From: Streptomyces bauhiniae
Lineage (GTDB): Bacteria > Actinomycetota > Actinomycetes > Streptomycetales > Streptomycetaceae
Length of the DNA: 64,000 bases
Reading direction: 5' to 3'
Assembly (NCBI RefSeq): GCF_004784475.1
Contig: NZ_SRRT01000011.1
Coordinates: 82,796-146,795 of the forward strand
This document shows, piece after piece, positions 50,127-59,150 of the stretch (positions are counted from its first letter, which is position 1; each line of letters begins with the position of its first letter). The notes under the pieces were generated by a model. It saw only the letters and a list, made by a program, of their open reading frames with translations. It had not been told where the DNA came from and searched no databases. A program made the translations under genes and the position numbers.

Positions 50127-51682
50127 GCACGGGAGCAGGGACGCCGTCGCGAGGAGGCAGTTCGGGCGGAGGCGGTGCGGTCGGAGGCGGTTCGACTGGA
50201 GGCGGTTCGACCGGAGGCGGTTCGACCACCAGCGACATCCCGGCCCGGCTGGACCGCCTGCCCTGGTCCCGGTGGCACTGGACGATCGTGGTCGGGCTGG
50301 GCACGGTGTGGATTCTGGACGGCCTGGAGGTCACGGTCGTCGGCAACATCGCGGGCCGGCTCTCCGAGCCCGGCAGCGGGCTGTCCATCAGCTCCGGGCA
50401 GGTCACCGGCACCGCGGCCGCGCTGTACGTGGCCGGTGCGTGCGTCGGCGCCCTGTTCTGGGGGCGTCTGACGGACCATTTCGGGCGCCGCAAGCTGTTC
50501 ATGATCACGCTGGCGGTGTATCTCGCGGCGACCGCACTGACGTCGCTGTCCACCGACGCGTGGTGGTTCTTCCTGTTCCGCTTCCTGACCGGCTTCGGCA
50601 TCGGCGGCGAGTACGCGGCCATCAACTCCGCGATCGACGAGCTGATCCCGGCCGCCTATCGGGGCCGGGTCGACCTGATGATCAACGGCAGCTTCTGGCT
50701 GGGCGCGGTGGGCGGCTCGCTGCTGTCCATCCTGGCGCTGGACACCGCCTTCCTGCCGGAGAACATCGGCTGGCGGCTGACGTTCGCCCTCGGCGCGGTG
50801 CTCGCGCTGGTCATCCTGCTGGTACGGCGGCACGTACCGGAGAGTCCGCGCTGGCTGCTGATCCACGGGCGGGACCAGGAGGCGGAGGAGATCGTCTCCG
50901 GGATCGAGCGGAAGATCGAGGAGCAGACGGGCGAGCCGCTCCCCGCCCCCGAGGGCCGGCTGGAGATCCACCGGCGGGGCAGCGTCACCTTCCTCGAGAT
51001 CGCCCGCACCGTCTTCGGCCGCTACCGCCGGCGCGCGGTGCTCGGCTTCTCCCTCTTCATCGGCCAGGCGTTCCTCTACAACGCCATCACCTTCGGCTTC
51101 GGCGCCATCCTCACCCGCTTCTTCGACGTCCCGGCCGACCGGACGGGCTACTACTTCGCCGTCATCGCGGTCGGCAACTTCTTCGGCCCCCTGCTGCTGG
51201 GCAAGCTCTTCGACACGGTGGGCCGCCGGGTGATGATCTCCTCCACCTACCTGCTGTCCGGCATCCTCCTATTCGCCACGGCCTGGCTCTTCGACCGCGG
51301 CTCCCTGAGCGCCACCACCCTGACCGCCTGCTGGTGCGCGGTCCTCTTCTTCGCCTCCGCGGGCGCGTCCAGCGCGTACCTCACGGTCTCGGAGATCTTC
51401 CCGATGGAGACCCGCGCGATGTCGATCGCCTTCTTCTACGCCCTCGGGACTGCGGCCGGGGGTATCAGCGGCCCGCTCCTCTTCGCGGACCTGACGGGCA
51501 CCGGCCGGGTGGGGGACACGGTGCTGGCCTTCCAGATCGGGGCGTCCCTGATGTGCGTGGCGGGGTTGGTGGCGGCGGTCTTGGCAGTACGGGCGGAGGG
51601 GCGGTCCCTGGAGGACGTGGCCACGCCGCTGTCGTCTACGGCGGCTTCGGGGGCGGGGGAGAAGGGGGTGGGGGTGGGGTAG
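50123..51682 (+). CDS. MFS transporter, sugar-porter-like, Gly/Ser-rich N-terminus
   Basis: 519-residue major facilitator with about 12 helices. The N-terminus is a 15-bp tandem repeat encoding GGGST/GGGSG units (residues ~8-38). Helix 1 is WTIVVGLGTVWILDGLEVTVVGN. Motif A reads GRLTDHFGRRKLFM and the helix-4/5 region GFGIGGEYAAINSAIDELIPAAYRGRVD is typical of the SHS/sugar porter families. Relatives carry sugars or aromatic acids; the substrate is open. ATG at 50123 overlaps the stop of a six-codon upstream ORF. Confidence 0.9.
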   Translation: MSTGAGTPSRGGSSGGGGAVGGGSTGGGSTGGGSTTSDIPARLDRLPWSRWHWTIVVGLGTVWILDGLEVTVVGNIAGRLSEPGSGLSISSGQVTGTAAALYVAGACVGALFWGRLTDHFGRRKLFMITLAVYLAATALTSLSTDAWWFFLFRFLTGFGIGGEYAAINSAIDELIPAAYRGRVDLMINGSFWLGAVGGSLLSILALDTAFLPENIGWRLTFALGAVLALVILLVRRHVPESPRWLLIHGRDQEAEEIVSGIERKIEEQTGEPLPAPEGRLEIHRRGSVTFLEIARTVFGRYRRRAVLGFSLFIGQAFLYNAITFGFGAILTRFFDVPADRTGYYFAVIAVGNFFGPLLLGKLFDTVGRRVMISSTYLLSGILLFATAWLFDRGSLSATTLTACWCAVLFFASAGASSAYLTVSEIFPMETRAMSIAFFYALGTAAGGISGPLLFADLTGTGRVGDTVLAFQIGASLMCVAGLVAAVLAVRAEGRSLEDVATPLSSTAASGAGEKGVGVG

Positions 51683-51747
51683 GGGGATTTCGTGGACTCG
51701 GGGCCGCCAGGGATGTGCCGGGCGGCCCCGACTGGGGGACGTGGTGT

Positions 51748-52050
51748 TCAGCTCCGGCGGTCGGCGAACGCCCAGGAGGCGAGGGCTACCGCGCCGGCCA
51801 CGCCGAGCACGGAGGGCCAGGCGCCGATCTTCTTGGCGAGGGGGTGGGAGCCGGCGAAGCCGGCGACGTACGCACCGGTCAGGGCGGCGGCCGTAGGGGC
51901 CCCGGCTCGGGCGTTCCACTCGCGGGCGGCAAGGGCGCCGGCGGCGGCCAGCACGACCCCGCCGAGCGGCCGCTTCTTGGTCCAGCGAGCGACGCCGTAC
52001 CCACCGACGAGCCCGGTGGCGGCGACCACCGCGCCAGGAACCTTGGCCAT
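51748..52050 (-). CDS. small membrane protein, unknown function
   Basis: 100-residue protein rich in Ala/Gly with two or three hydrophobic segments: VPGAVVAATGLVGGYGVA, GGVVLAAAGALAA, and WPSVLGVAGAVALASWAFA. ATG at 52050 follows AGGAG. No recognised domain or signal. Convergent with the MFS gene and divergent from the DUF2267 gene. Common in streptomycetes as I recall, without known role. Confidence 0.7.
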   Translation of the reverse strand: MAKVPGAVVAATGLVGGYGVARWTKKRPLGGVVLAAAGALAAREWNARAGAPTAAALTGAYVAGFAGSHPLAKKIGAWPSVLGVAGAVALASWAFADRRS

Positions 52051-52236
52051 GACTTGTCTCCTGTCGTCCCCGTATGCCGTGTTCGGCACACCTGCCGCCG
52101 AGGCTAACGCGCGACACGAAGCACGTACCGACCGGGTCGCCCACGCGTGAAGTGGCCGAAAACCTCCCCCATGCCCCCGCGATCACGGGGCATCCGAGCT
52201 TCGCTGTCCCGACGTCCCGGAAGAGGAGCCCCCACG

Positions 52237-52641
52237 ATGACCGTGACGACCATGCAGCCGAGACCCCTGACGGAAGCGGTTCGCGAGGTGGGCCAGTACC
52301 GCAGCACAGCAGAAGCGGAGTCGGTCACCCACACCGTCCTACTGGCCCTGTCCGCCCACCTCCCAGCAACCGAACGCGCCGAGCTGACAGCCCTACTCCC
52401 GTTGGAAGCCACCCTCTCCACCCCACTCGCCCCCCGCCCCCTGTCGGCACGCGAGTTCGTAGAGTCCCTGGCCCCCCACATCGAAAACGCAACCCCAGCA
52501 ACAGCCCGCTGGCACGTAACCTCAGTCCTGACGGCCCTGGCCCAGCAGTTGGGCACGCCCCAAACTGCCCGCCTCCTCGCCCAACTTCCGCCCGGCTACG
52601 CCTTGCTGTTCGGCCTGGCGGATTTGGCGGCGGTGGCGTAG
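52237..52641 (+). CDS. DUF2267 family protein
   Basis: 134-residue helical protein of the DUF2267 family: LTEAVREVGQYRSTAEAESVTHTVLLALSAHLP and EFVESLAPHIENATPATARWHVTSVLTALAQQL are two copies of the repeat unit (AE-A...VL--L---LP). Soluble, no signal. Third codon positions include more A than neighbouring genes (cca, gca, cta codons), so it may have a different history. AGAGGAG precedes ATG at 52237. Function unknown. It is convergent with the PLD-helicase gene, with 30 bases between the stops. Confidence 0.8.
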   Translation: MTVTTMQPRPLTEAVREVGQYRSTAEAESVTHTVLLALSAHLPATERAELTALLPLEATLSTPLAPRPLSAREFVESLAPHIENATPATARWHVTSVLTALAQQLGTPQTARLLAQLPPGYALLFGLADLAAVA

Positions 52642-52671
52642 CCGCCAAATCCGTGGCGCGGGACGGACGAG

Positions 52672-55600
52672 TTAGCTTGCCGTGACGGCCGCGGAGTACG
52701 TCCAGACATCCGCCGGCAGTTCGTGCTTGAGACGCCAGGTGATGGCCATCGGCTTGCTACCGGTGTGCGTGTCGTATGTGGCCGGCCCAAGCAGCATCCA
52801 GGGCTGAGACTTGCCTATGTCGGTGTTCTTGTACCGCCGCATGAAGAGAAGGACTTCGCTGCCCAACGCTTCATGCTGCTGGTAGCGCTTACCCGTGCGA
52901 GAGTCGGCAGCCGTGGCGTTCTGTGACTCCCAGTGGAAGAGCGTCGGGCTAAGCGCGTAGTCCCGGTACCGAACGGTGGGGGAGAAGTCCTTCTCGTTCT
53001 TCTCCAAGGTGATGAGCAGCGCATCCGTCTGCAATTCATCGACCCACTGCACCCCCTGCGCGAACGAGCGCGGCATCTGGCCACCGAGGCGGGCCACACC
53101 GAGCGCAGCGAGGATCTCGGAGCGGTTGTAGGCGCTGTGCACCTTCAGCGGAACCTGACTCAGGCGCCCGGAGAGGGAGAGGGGGAAGTGGTCCGTTCGC
53201 TCCATGACATACGTAAGTAGCTGACGCAGCTCATCACGGAACTCCGTCAATGGGCGCAGAGACTCCAGGCCGTCTTGGTAGCTGGTGAAGCCGCCAGCAT
53301 TGTCCCAAATATTGAAGAACAGCATGCGAGCGTAAGCCTGATCGAGGGGGCCAAGCTCCTCATAGGTGGGAGCGTCATCCTGGAGCAGCCGATGATAGGC
53401 ATCCGCTCGCTCCGGGTCATCGACGTGCAGAAAGGCGTGGACTCGCTTCAGTAGCGCGGCCTCCGCAGGGGGAGCAGTTTCTTCGAGGAACCCTGCGCGG
53501 CGTAGTACCGCAGTCCAGGAGTTGTCGCTCTTGTAGAGCTCCTTGATCTCGCGCCTGCTCTCTCGCAGATAGTCGGCCAAAAGAGGCGTGTGGTAGGACT
53601 TCACCTCCTTGACCAGGGTCTTCACAGTGGCTCCGAGCTGGGTCCGAATGTTGTCCAGGACGAAGTCCTTGGACTTCCCCTCCAGGATGATCTGGCAGCC
53701 CGACGGGAGCTGCGGGAAGTCATGCTCGATGTGATCGACCAGCCGGTTCCGGGTCAGATTAGTCAGAGCCCGGAACTGCTCCTCGAAGCGGAATTCGGCC
53801 CGGTGCTGCCCGATAAAGTCGAGAACGGTAAGTACCGGCTTGGTCTCGGTGCGCCGCAGCCCTCGGCCCAGCTGCTGAAGGAAGATCGTGGCGCTGTTGG
53901 TCGGACGGAGTAGAAGCAGAGTGTCGACGTCGGGGATGTCGAGTCCCTCGTTGAACAGGTCGACGGAGAAGATCACCTGAAGCTTGCCATCACGGAGATC
54001 GGCAAGTGCCTGGGCGCGGGCGTCTGAGGAAGAGTCACTGTCGAGTGCTACTGCCTGGAATCCGGCCTCGCGGAAGAAGCCCGCCATGAAGTGCGCGTGG
54101 GCCTTGGTGACGCAGAAGCCGAGCGCCCGCATGGAGCCTGGGTTGGAGACCTTGTCCTGGATCTGCTTCACCACGATGCGAGCGCGAGCGTGATTGCCCG
54201 TGTAGAGCTTGTCGAGGTCCTGGTCGGTGTACGAACCCTTCTGCCAGTTCAGGTTCGTGAGATCCGTGCCATCGGGGACGCCAAAGTAGTGGAAGGGGCA
54301 GAGGAGGTCATTTTCCAACGCTTCCCAGAGGCGCATTTCGGCCGCGATCCTGCCATCGAAGAATTCATCCTGGACGTTACGTCCGTCCATCCGCTCGGGT
54401 GTGGCCGTCAGCCCCAGCAACTCCTTGGGCGTGAAGTGCTCGATGACCCGCCGGTATGTAGATGCGGTGGCATGGTGGAACTCGTCGATCACGATGATGT
54501 CGAAGTGGTCAGGAGCCAACTGCTCAAGACGCTGCACATTGAGAGACTGGACGCTGGCGAAGACGTGGTTCCACTCGCGCGGGTCCTGGCCGCCATGCAG
54601 AAGCTCGCCGAACGATCCGTCATCGAGCACTTCGCGGTAGGTGCGGAGAGACTGCCGCAGGATCTCCTTGCGGTGGGCGACAAAGAGGAGTCGGGGCTGA
54701 CCACCCTCGAAGTTCTTACGCAAGCCGCGGTAATCAAGGGCGGCCATCACGGTCTTGCCCGTGCCAGTGGCAGCAACAAGAAGGTTCCGGTGGCGTCCGC
54801 GAAGCTCCCGCTCGACCGTGAGGCGCTCCAACATGTCCCGCTGGTGCGGGAAGGGGCGTACTTCGAGACCAGAAAGGTTGATCTTCAGGTCCGTGCCGGA
54901 GCCAGTTCCGCTCGCTTGCGCTAGCGCTTCGTCCAAGCGCGCGCCGTGCTGGTCAGGGTCGTAGGTCTCGAAGGCAGTGTCGTTCCAGTACGCGTCAAAG
55001 GTCGCCTCGAACTTGTCCAGCACCGCCGGCGTAGCCACCGACGACAGACGCACGTTCCACTCGAGCCCGTCGAGCAGCGCGGCCCGAGAGAGGTTCGAGC
55101 TACCCACGTACGCGGTGTCGAAGCCCGTGTTGCGACGGAAGAGCCATGCCTTCGCGTGGAGGCGGGTGGACCGGATCTCGTAGTTGACCTTCACCGTGGC
55201 GCCGAAGTCCCGTACGAGGCGGTCAAGGGCATGGCGGTCCGTGGCGCCCATGTATGTGGTGGTGATGACCCGAATCGGCACACCGCGTTCCTTGGCAGCG
55301 CGCAAGGCGTCCTCAAGGACTCGTATCCCGTACCACTTCACAAAGGCGCACAGCAGGTCAATGCGGTCGGCGGTGGCAAGCTCTGCTCGAAGCTCGGTGC
55401 CGAGGCTCAGGTCCTCGGGTGAATTCGTCAGTAGAGATGCCTCAGACAGCGGAGTCAGCGGCCGGACGGAGTAGGCCCCCGGAGCCTCCTGCTTGGCCAG
55501 CGCGAGCAGTTGCTGCGGGCCCTCGAGGAGGGCGCTGACCGGCTCCGCCTCGCTTTCGGGCGTGCCCTTGGCGGCAAGCGAGGCCAGGAGCTCGTTAGCG

Positions 55601-55821
55601 AACGGAACCCGCTGCTCCGGAGGTAGCTGGATCAACCTTTGGGTGACCATCGCGCCGATGTGCCGAGCAAGCACATGGGGCGTGGACTCCGCGCTGACCT
55701 CTGTGTTGATGGCTTTCCAGCCCAGAGCCTCAAGCTGCTTGAGCTCTCGCTCGTCGTCTTGAGTGATCAGCTTCTCGTAAACACCAGCAACCGGCTCTGC
55801 CGGTCCCTTTGCCTCTGCCAC
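52672..55821 (-). CDS. PLD-nuclease / SF2 helicase / DUF3427 protein (restriction-like)
   Basis: 1049-residue fusion: (1) phospholipase-D-like nuclease, half-site HAK at residues 222-224 and GSSNLSRA from 240; (2) SF2 helicase with Walker A at 350-357 (ATGTGKTV), DEFHH around 445-450, LTATPER, and QLGRGLRR near 650; (3) C-terminal DUF3427 from about 700. The motifs are intact. The gene is visibly lower in GC than all neighbours, with many A/T third positions. GTG at 55821 has GAGGGGG 6 bases upstream. No partner methylase or ATPase is adjacent, so it acts alone or as a lone defence gene; the same architecture is common in candidate phage-defence loci. Confidence 0.88.
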   Translation of the reverse strand: MAEAKGPAEPVAGVYEKLITQDDERELKQLEALGWKAINTEVSAESTPHVLARHIGAMVTQRLIQLPPEQRVPFANELLASLAAKGTPESEAEPVSALLEGPQQLLALAKQEAPGAYSVRPLTPLSEASLLTNSPEDLSLGTELRAELATADRIDLLCAFVKWYGIRVLEDALRAAKERGVPIRVITTTYMGATDRHALDRLVRDFGATVKVNYEIRSTRLHAKAWLFRRNTGFDTAYVGSSNLSRAALLDGLEWNVRLSSVATPAVLDKFEATFDAYWNDTAFETYDPDQHGARLDEALAQASGTGSGTDLKINLSGLEVRPFPHQRDMLERLTVERELRGRHRNLLVAATGTGKTVMAALDYRGLRKNFEGGQPRLLFVAHRKEILRQSLRTYREVLDDGSFGELLHGGQDPREWNHVFASVQSLNVQRLEQLAPDHFDIIVIDEFHHATASTYRRVIEHFTPKELLGLTATPERMDGRNVQDEFFDGRIAAEMRLWEALENDLLCPFHYFGVPDGTDLTNLNWQKGSYTDQDLDKLYTGNHARARIVVKQIQDKVSNPGSMRALGFCVTKAHAHFMAGFFREAGFQAVALDSDSSSDARAQALADLRDGKLQVIFSVDLFNEGLDIPDVDTLLLLRPTNSATIFLQQLGRGLRRTETKPVLTVLDFIGQHRAEFRFEEQFRALTNLTRNRLVDHIEHDFPQLPSGCQIILEGKSKDFVLDNIRTQLGATVKTLVKEVKSYHTPLLADYLRESRREIKELYKSDNSWTAVLRRAGFLEETAPPAEAALLKRVHAFLHVDDPERADAYHRLLQDDAPTYEELGPLDQAYARMLFFNIWDNAGGFTSYQDGLESLRPLTEFRDELRQLLTYVMERTDHFPLSLSGRLSQVPLKVHSAYNRSEILAALGVARLGGQMPRSFAQGVQWVDELQTDALLITLEKNEKDFSPTVRYRDYALSPTLFHWESQNATAADSRTGKRYQQHEALGSEVLLFMRRYKNTDIGKSQPWMLLGPATYDTHTGSKPMAITWRLKHELPADVWTYSAAVTAS

Positions 55822-55903
55822 TGCAACCCCCTCAGGCGCCTGTCAATGTGGATTAGTTGTAACAGCCACGACTGACAACGGCTGAAGGGGTGGTCAGTGC
55901 GTC

Positions 55904-56917
55904 CTACTGCGCCCCGTGGCACTCCGCATAATCCCGCCCGCTCACGCACCAACACCCCGCCCCCCGCTGCGGCGGCCAAGCCACCGCCAACCCCCGCGCC
56001 GCCAGCGTCGTCGCGTACTCCGGGAGCAGCGCAGGGTCCGCCGGGGACGCGCCCTCCGATGCTGCGAACGCCTCGTACGACGGGACTGTGCCGGTCACGA
56101 TGCCGAGGTTCGGGGTGCCGGAGGTGGAGAGTTCTCGGAGGGAGGTCTCTATGGTCGCCAGGTGGTCGGTGTGGGAGGTGTACTCCGATTGCAGGGCCGG
56201 GTACGCCGTCACCAGTTCGGTCAGTTCCGCGGAGGGCCAGTGGAGGACTGCTACCGGGTACGGGCGGGAGAGGGCCTCGCGGGCCGTGGACAGCTCCGCT
56301 CGGAGGCGGGAGATCTCGGCCTCGAGTTCGGCGGGGTTCTCCGAGCCGAGGGACCAGACGCGCTTGGGGTCGTGGAGTTCGTCCAGGGAGACCGGGGAGG
56401 TGTGAAGGGTGTCGGCGAGGGCGTCCCACGTGTCGTGGGGCAGGCCCAGCATGCGGCGGACCCGGTGGCGGCCGAAGAGGAGCGGGTGCGTGGCGTACGG
56501 CGGCTCCGGCGCGTCCGTCAGCAGCAGGACCGCGCCCTCGTGGAACGTCTCGTGCGCCGCCTCCAGTTCGTCGTGCGACTCCAGCGCCTCCGCGACGATC
56601 ACCCACGGCGCCGCATCCCGCGGAGCGGCCGTGCGGATGCCGTCGATGATCGCGCGCGCCTCGGCCTCGTGGCCGTACTCCCACAGGTTCGCCGCCTTCA
56701 GGGCGCGGACGAGCTGCGGATGCTCCAGCGGGCCGGCGGAGGACAGCAGTCGGTCGTAGAGCGCGGTCGCCGCGGGGCGGGCGCCGGACAGTTCCAGGTG
56801 GGCCGCGGCGCGCAGCAGCAAAGCCTCCGCGTCCTCGGGGTACAGGCCGGCGGTCCGCTCCAGGCGTGCCGCTTCGGCGGTGTGGTCGACGTTCTCGGCA
56901 GGCGTGTCGGGGCGCAT
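55904..56917 (-). CDS. TPR-like helical protein with C-terminal SEC-C-type zinc motif
   Basis: 337-residue protein. The first ~150 residues are TPR-like helix pairs (AEALLLRAAAHLELSGARPAATALYDRLL). The middle has a coiled segment (NPAELEAEISRLRAELSTAREAL). The last residues GCWCVSGRDYAECHGAQ carry CxC-x8-CH, the SEC-C zinc motif known from SecA and protein-quality-control factors. ATG at 56917; GTG at 56926 is an alternative. Lies between the helicase and a membrane-protein operon with no clear partner. A role as adaptor is inferred only. Confidence 0.75.
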   Translation of the reverse strand: MRPDTPAENVDHTAEAARLERTAGLYPEDAEALLLRAAAHLELSGARPAATALYDRLLSSAGPLEHPQLVRALKAANLWEYGHEAEARAIIDGIRTAAPRDAAPWVIVAEALESHDELEAAHETFHEGAVLLLTDAPEPPYATHPLLFGRHRVRRMLGLPHDTWDALADTLHTSPVSLDELHDPKRVWSLGSENPAELEAEISRLRAELSTAREALSRPYPVAVLHWPSAELTELVTAYPALQSEYTSHTDHLATIETSLRELSTSGTPNLGIVTGTVPSYEAFAASEGASPADPALLPEYATTLAARGLAVAWPPQRGAGCWCVSGRDYAECHGAQ

Positions 56918-57082
56918 GCATGACACCGTACTGCCGAGGGGTGACAGCCGAGGAGGGCGCCCGACGAGGAGATTTCTCCAACTCGCGACGAAGATCGGGA
57001 ACCGGCCCGGAACACCGGGCGTTGTACGGGGTGAACGGGCTTGTACAGCCCGTAGTCATGGGGGCAAGGGGAGAGAAGGGGG

Positions 57083-57430
57083 GTGGTGGCGGTGATGCGT
57101 AGTCCTGTGCCCGTCACGCGCGCCCTGCTGCCGCTGCTCGCCGTGGCCACGCTGATCGTCCAACTCCTGCTGCTCCACGCCGCCCCGCTCGGCTCCGGCG
57201 GCCTCACCACCGCCGTCGCGCTCGCCGCGACCGCCGCCGCCGGCACCGCGCTCGCCCTCTGTACGGTCCTCACCGCCCGCCGCGTCCCCGCCGTCCCGCC
57301 GACGCGCGTCCGCACCGCGATACGTGACAGGGCCCGCCGTACGGCGTTCCTGGTGCAGCGCGACCCCGACGCGAGGGGGCGCCGCAGGCCACGGGCGCCC
57401 GGCCGGGTCCTGCCGACGACCTGCGCGTAG
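57083..57430 (+). CDS. small membrane protein upstream of YidC-like gene (DUF6412-like)
   Basis: 115-residue protein: two hydrophobic stretches (LLPLLAVATLIVQLLLLHAAPLG and AVALAATAAAGTALALCTVL) and a strongly basic C-terminal tail (RARRTAFLVQRDPDARGRRRPRAPGR). GTG at 57083 follows GAGAGAAGG; ATG at 57095 is possible. It precedes a YidC-like gene by 101 bases, a pairing I recall for DUF6412 proteins in actinobacteria. It probably takes part in membrane-protein insertion or is simply a co-transcribed neighbour. Confidence 0.7.
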   Translation: MVAVMRSPVPVTRALLPLLAVATLIVQLLLLHAAPLGSGGLTTAVALAATAAAGTALALCTVLTARRVPAVPPTRVRTAIRDRARRTAFLVQRDPDARGRRRPRAPGRVLPTTCA

Positions 57431-57531
57431 GGCCGCACCACCCGTCTCACCGCCCCGCCCGCGCGGGTCGTCCTGCCATCGGCCGTTCCCGGCCGCATCC
57501 CGCACGACGTCACCCCGTACGGAGGTCACCC

Positions 57532-58224
57532 ATGTCCGTTTTCGCCCGGCTGGTCGAGCAACTCGCCGACCTGCTCCAGCCGTTCTGCCACGCCTCCGCG
57601 ACCGCCGCCGCGATCGTCCTGTTCACCGCGCTGGTCCGGCTGGCCACCCATCCCCTCGCTCGCGCCGCCGCCCGGGGCCAGCGGGCCCGCACCGCGCTCC
57701 AGCCCAGAATCACCGAGCTGCGCGAGAAGCACGCCCGCGATCCCGAGCGGCTCCAGCGGGCGGTGCTGGAGCTGCACAGCGAGGCGAAGGTCTCCCCGTT
57801 CTCGGGCCTGCTGCCCGGCCTGCTTCAACTCCCCGCGTTCTTCCTGCTCTACCACCTGTTCTCCAACGCCACGATCGGAGACGGCCCCAACACCCTCCTC
57901 GACCACGACCTCCTCGCCGCCCCGCTCGCCGGCCACTGGACCGACGCCCTGAGCGGCGGCATCCTCGGCGGGGCCGACCTCGTCTACCTGGCCCTCTTCG
58001 CCGTCGTCGCGGCCGTCGCCACCGTCAACTTCCGGCGCACCAGGCGTGCGGCGGCCGAGAACCCCGTACAGACAGGCGTTCCGGGCCAGGGTGCGGTCGG
58101 CAAGGTGGCGCCGTTCCTGTCCTTTCTCACCCTGGTGACCGTGGCCGTCGTCCCCCTGGCCGCCGCGCTCTACGTCGTCACCAGCAGCACGTGGAGCGCG
58201 GTGGAGCGGGCGGTGCTGTCGTGA
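57532..58224 (+). CDS. YidC/Oxa1-like membrane insertase (short paralogue)
   Basis: 230-residue polytopic membrane protein of the YidC/Oxa1 family. Core features: HPLARAAARGQRARTALQPRITELREKHARDPERLQRAVLELH (by position, the cytosolic hairpin), then KVSPFSGLLPGLLQLPAFFLLYHLFSNATIG. It lacks a signal peptide cleavage site and the periplasmic domain and is shorter than the chromosomal YidC near rnpA-dnaA, so it is a second paralogue. ATG at 57532 follows GGAGGTCA, a strong SD. Likely partner of the small upstream protein. Confidence 0.88.
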   Translation: MSVFARLVEQLADLLQPFCHASATAAAIVLFTALVRLATHPLARAAARGQRARTALQPRITELREKHARDPERLQRAVLELHSEAKVSPFSGLLPGLLQLPAFFLLYHLFSNATIGDGPNTLLDHDLLAAPLAGHWTDALSGGILGGADLVYLALFAVVAAVATVNFRRTRRAAAENPVQTGVPGQGAVGKVAPFLSFLTLVTVAVVPLAAALYVVTSSTWSAVERAVLS

Positions 58225-58244
58225 GCGGCCAGGGGAGGGGGCGG

Positions 58245-59126
58245 TCAGAGGAGGATGCCCGCCAGCTTGCGCCAGGCCGCGCGGGGCAGTTCGTCGGGGG
58301 AGCCCTCCTGTACGACCTGGAGGGCGACATGGTCGGCGCCCGCGGCGAGGAAGGCGTTCACCTTCTCGCGGATGGTGTCGTCGTCGCCCCAGGCGTACAG
58401 CGCGTCGATCAGCCGGTCGCTGCCGCCGTCGCGCAGGTCGTCCTCGGTGAAGCCGAGCCGCTGGAAGTTGGTGGTGTAGTTGGGGAGCTGGAGGTACATC
58501 TCCAGGTGACCGCGGGCCAGTTCGCGGGCGCGGGCCGGGTCGGATTCCAGTACGACCCCGAACTCCGGCGCCAGCAGCGGCTCCTGGCCGAGGATCTCGC
58601 GGGCCCGCGCGGTGTGCTCGGGGGTGACGAGATACGGGATCGCCCCCAGCGAGCGCTCGCCCGCCAGCCGTACGGTCTTCGGGCCGAGCGCCGCCAGGAC
58701 GCGCCGCCCGGCCGGGACACCGGCCGCGTCCAGCTCGTCCAGGTACTCCACCAGCGCCGAGTACGGCCGCCGGTACTGTTCGGCCAGCTTGGCGTGGCTC
58801 ATGCCGAGGCCGAGCAGGAAGCGGCCGGGGTGCGCGGACTCCACCTCGGCGTAACCGGCCGCGCTCTCGCGGGCTTCGTACTGCCAGATGCTCTGGATGC
58901 TGGTGCCGACGACCAGGTGGTCGGTCTTCTCCAGCAGGGGCAGGGCGTTGACGGGCGCGCTGGAGCCGCCGAGCCAGGCGGTGCCGTAGCCGAGCTCCTG
59001 GAGTTCGGCCGCCGCCTCCCCGATCTCACCGCGCCGGCCCGGGTCCTCGTTGCGCAGGCCGAGGCTCCATACGCCGTACTGGCCGATCTCCGCCTTGGAG
59101 ATGCTCCCGCTCGTCGAGTCGCTCAT
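58245..59126 (-). CDS. LLM-class F420-dependent oxidoreductase
   Basis: 293-residue luciferase-like monooxygenase-fold enzyme that most likely uses F420. It reads GQYGVWSLGLRNEDPGRRGEIGEAAAELQELGYGTAWLGGS at the start (by position) and LVVGTSIQSIWQYEARESAAGYAEVESAHPGRFLLGLGMSHA, the LLM core. No adjacent substrate gene is present. Upstream, two copies of the palindrome TCGTGCACGA (59151 and 59168) sit within 25-51 bases of the start, suggesting a TetR- or MarR-type repressor acting in trans. Reaction is unknown. Confidence 0.88.
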   Translation of the reverse strand: MSDSTSGSISKAEIGQYGVWSLGLRNEDPGRRGEIGEAAAELQELGYGTAWLGGSSAPVNALPLLEKTDHLVVGTSIQSIWQYEARESAAGYAEVESAHPGRFLLGLGMSHAKLAEQYRRPYSALVEYLDELDAAGVPAGRRVLAALGPKTVRLAGERSLGAIPYLVTPEHTARAREILGQEPLLAPEFGVVLESDPARARELARGHLEMYLQLPNYTTNFQRLGFTEDDLRDGGSDRLIDALYAWGDDDTIREKVNAFLAAGADHVALQVVQEGSPDELPRAAWRKLAGILL

Positions 59127-59150
59127 CGGATCTTTCCCTCCGGCTGGATG

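Noticed and set aside
52672..55821. Full restriction-modification or DISARM/BREX-like system around the helicase
   Set aside because: Neighbours are DUF2267, a TPR-SEC-C protein and membrane proteins; no methylase, PglZ or other core component is present in the window.
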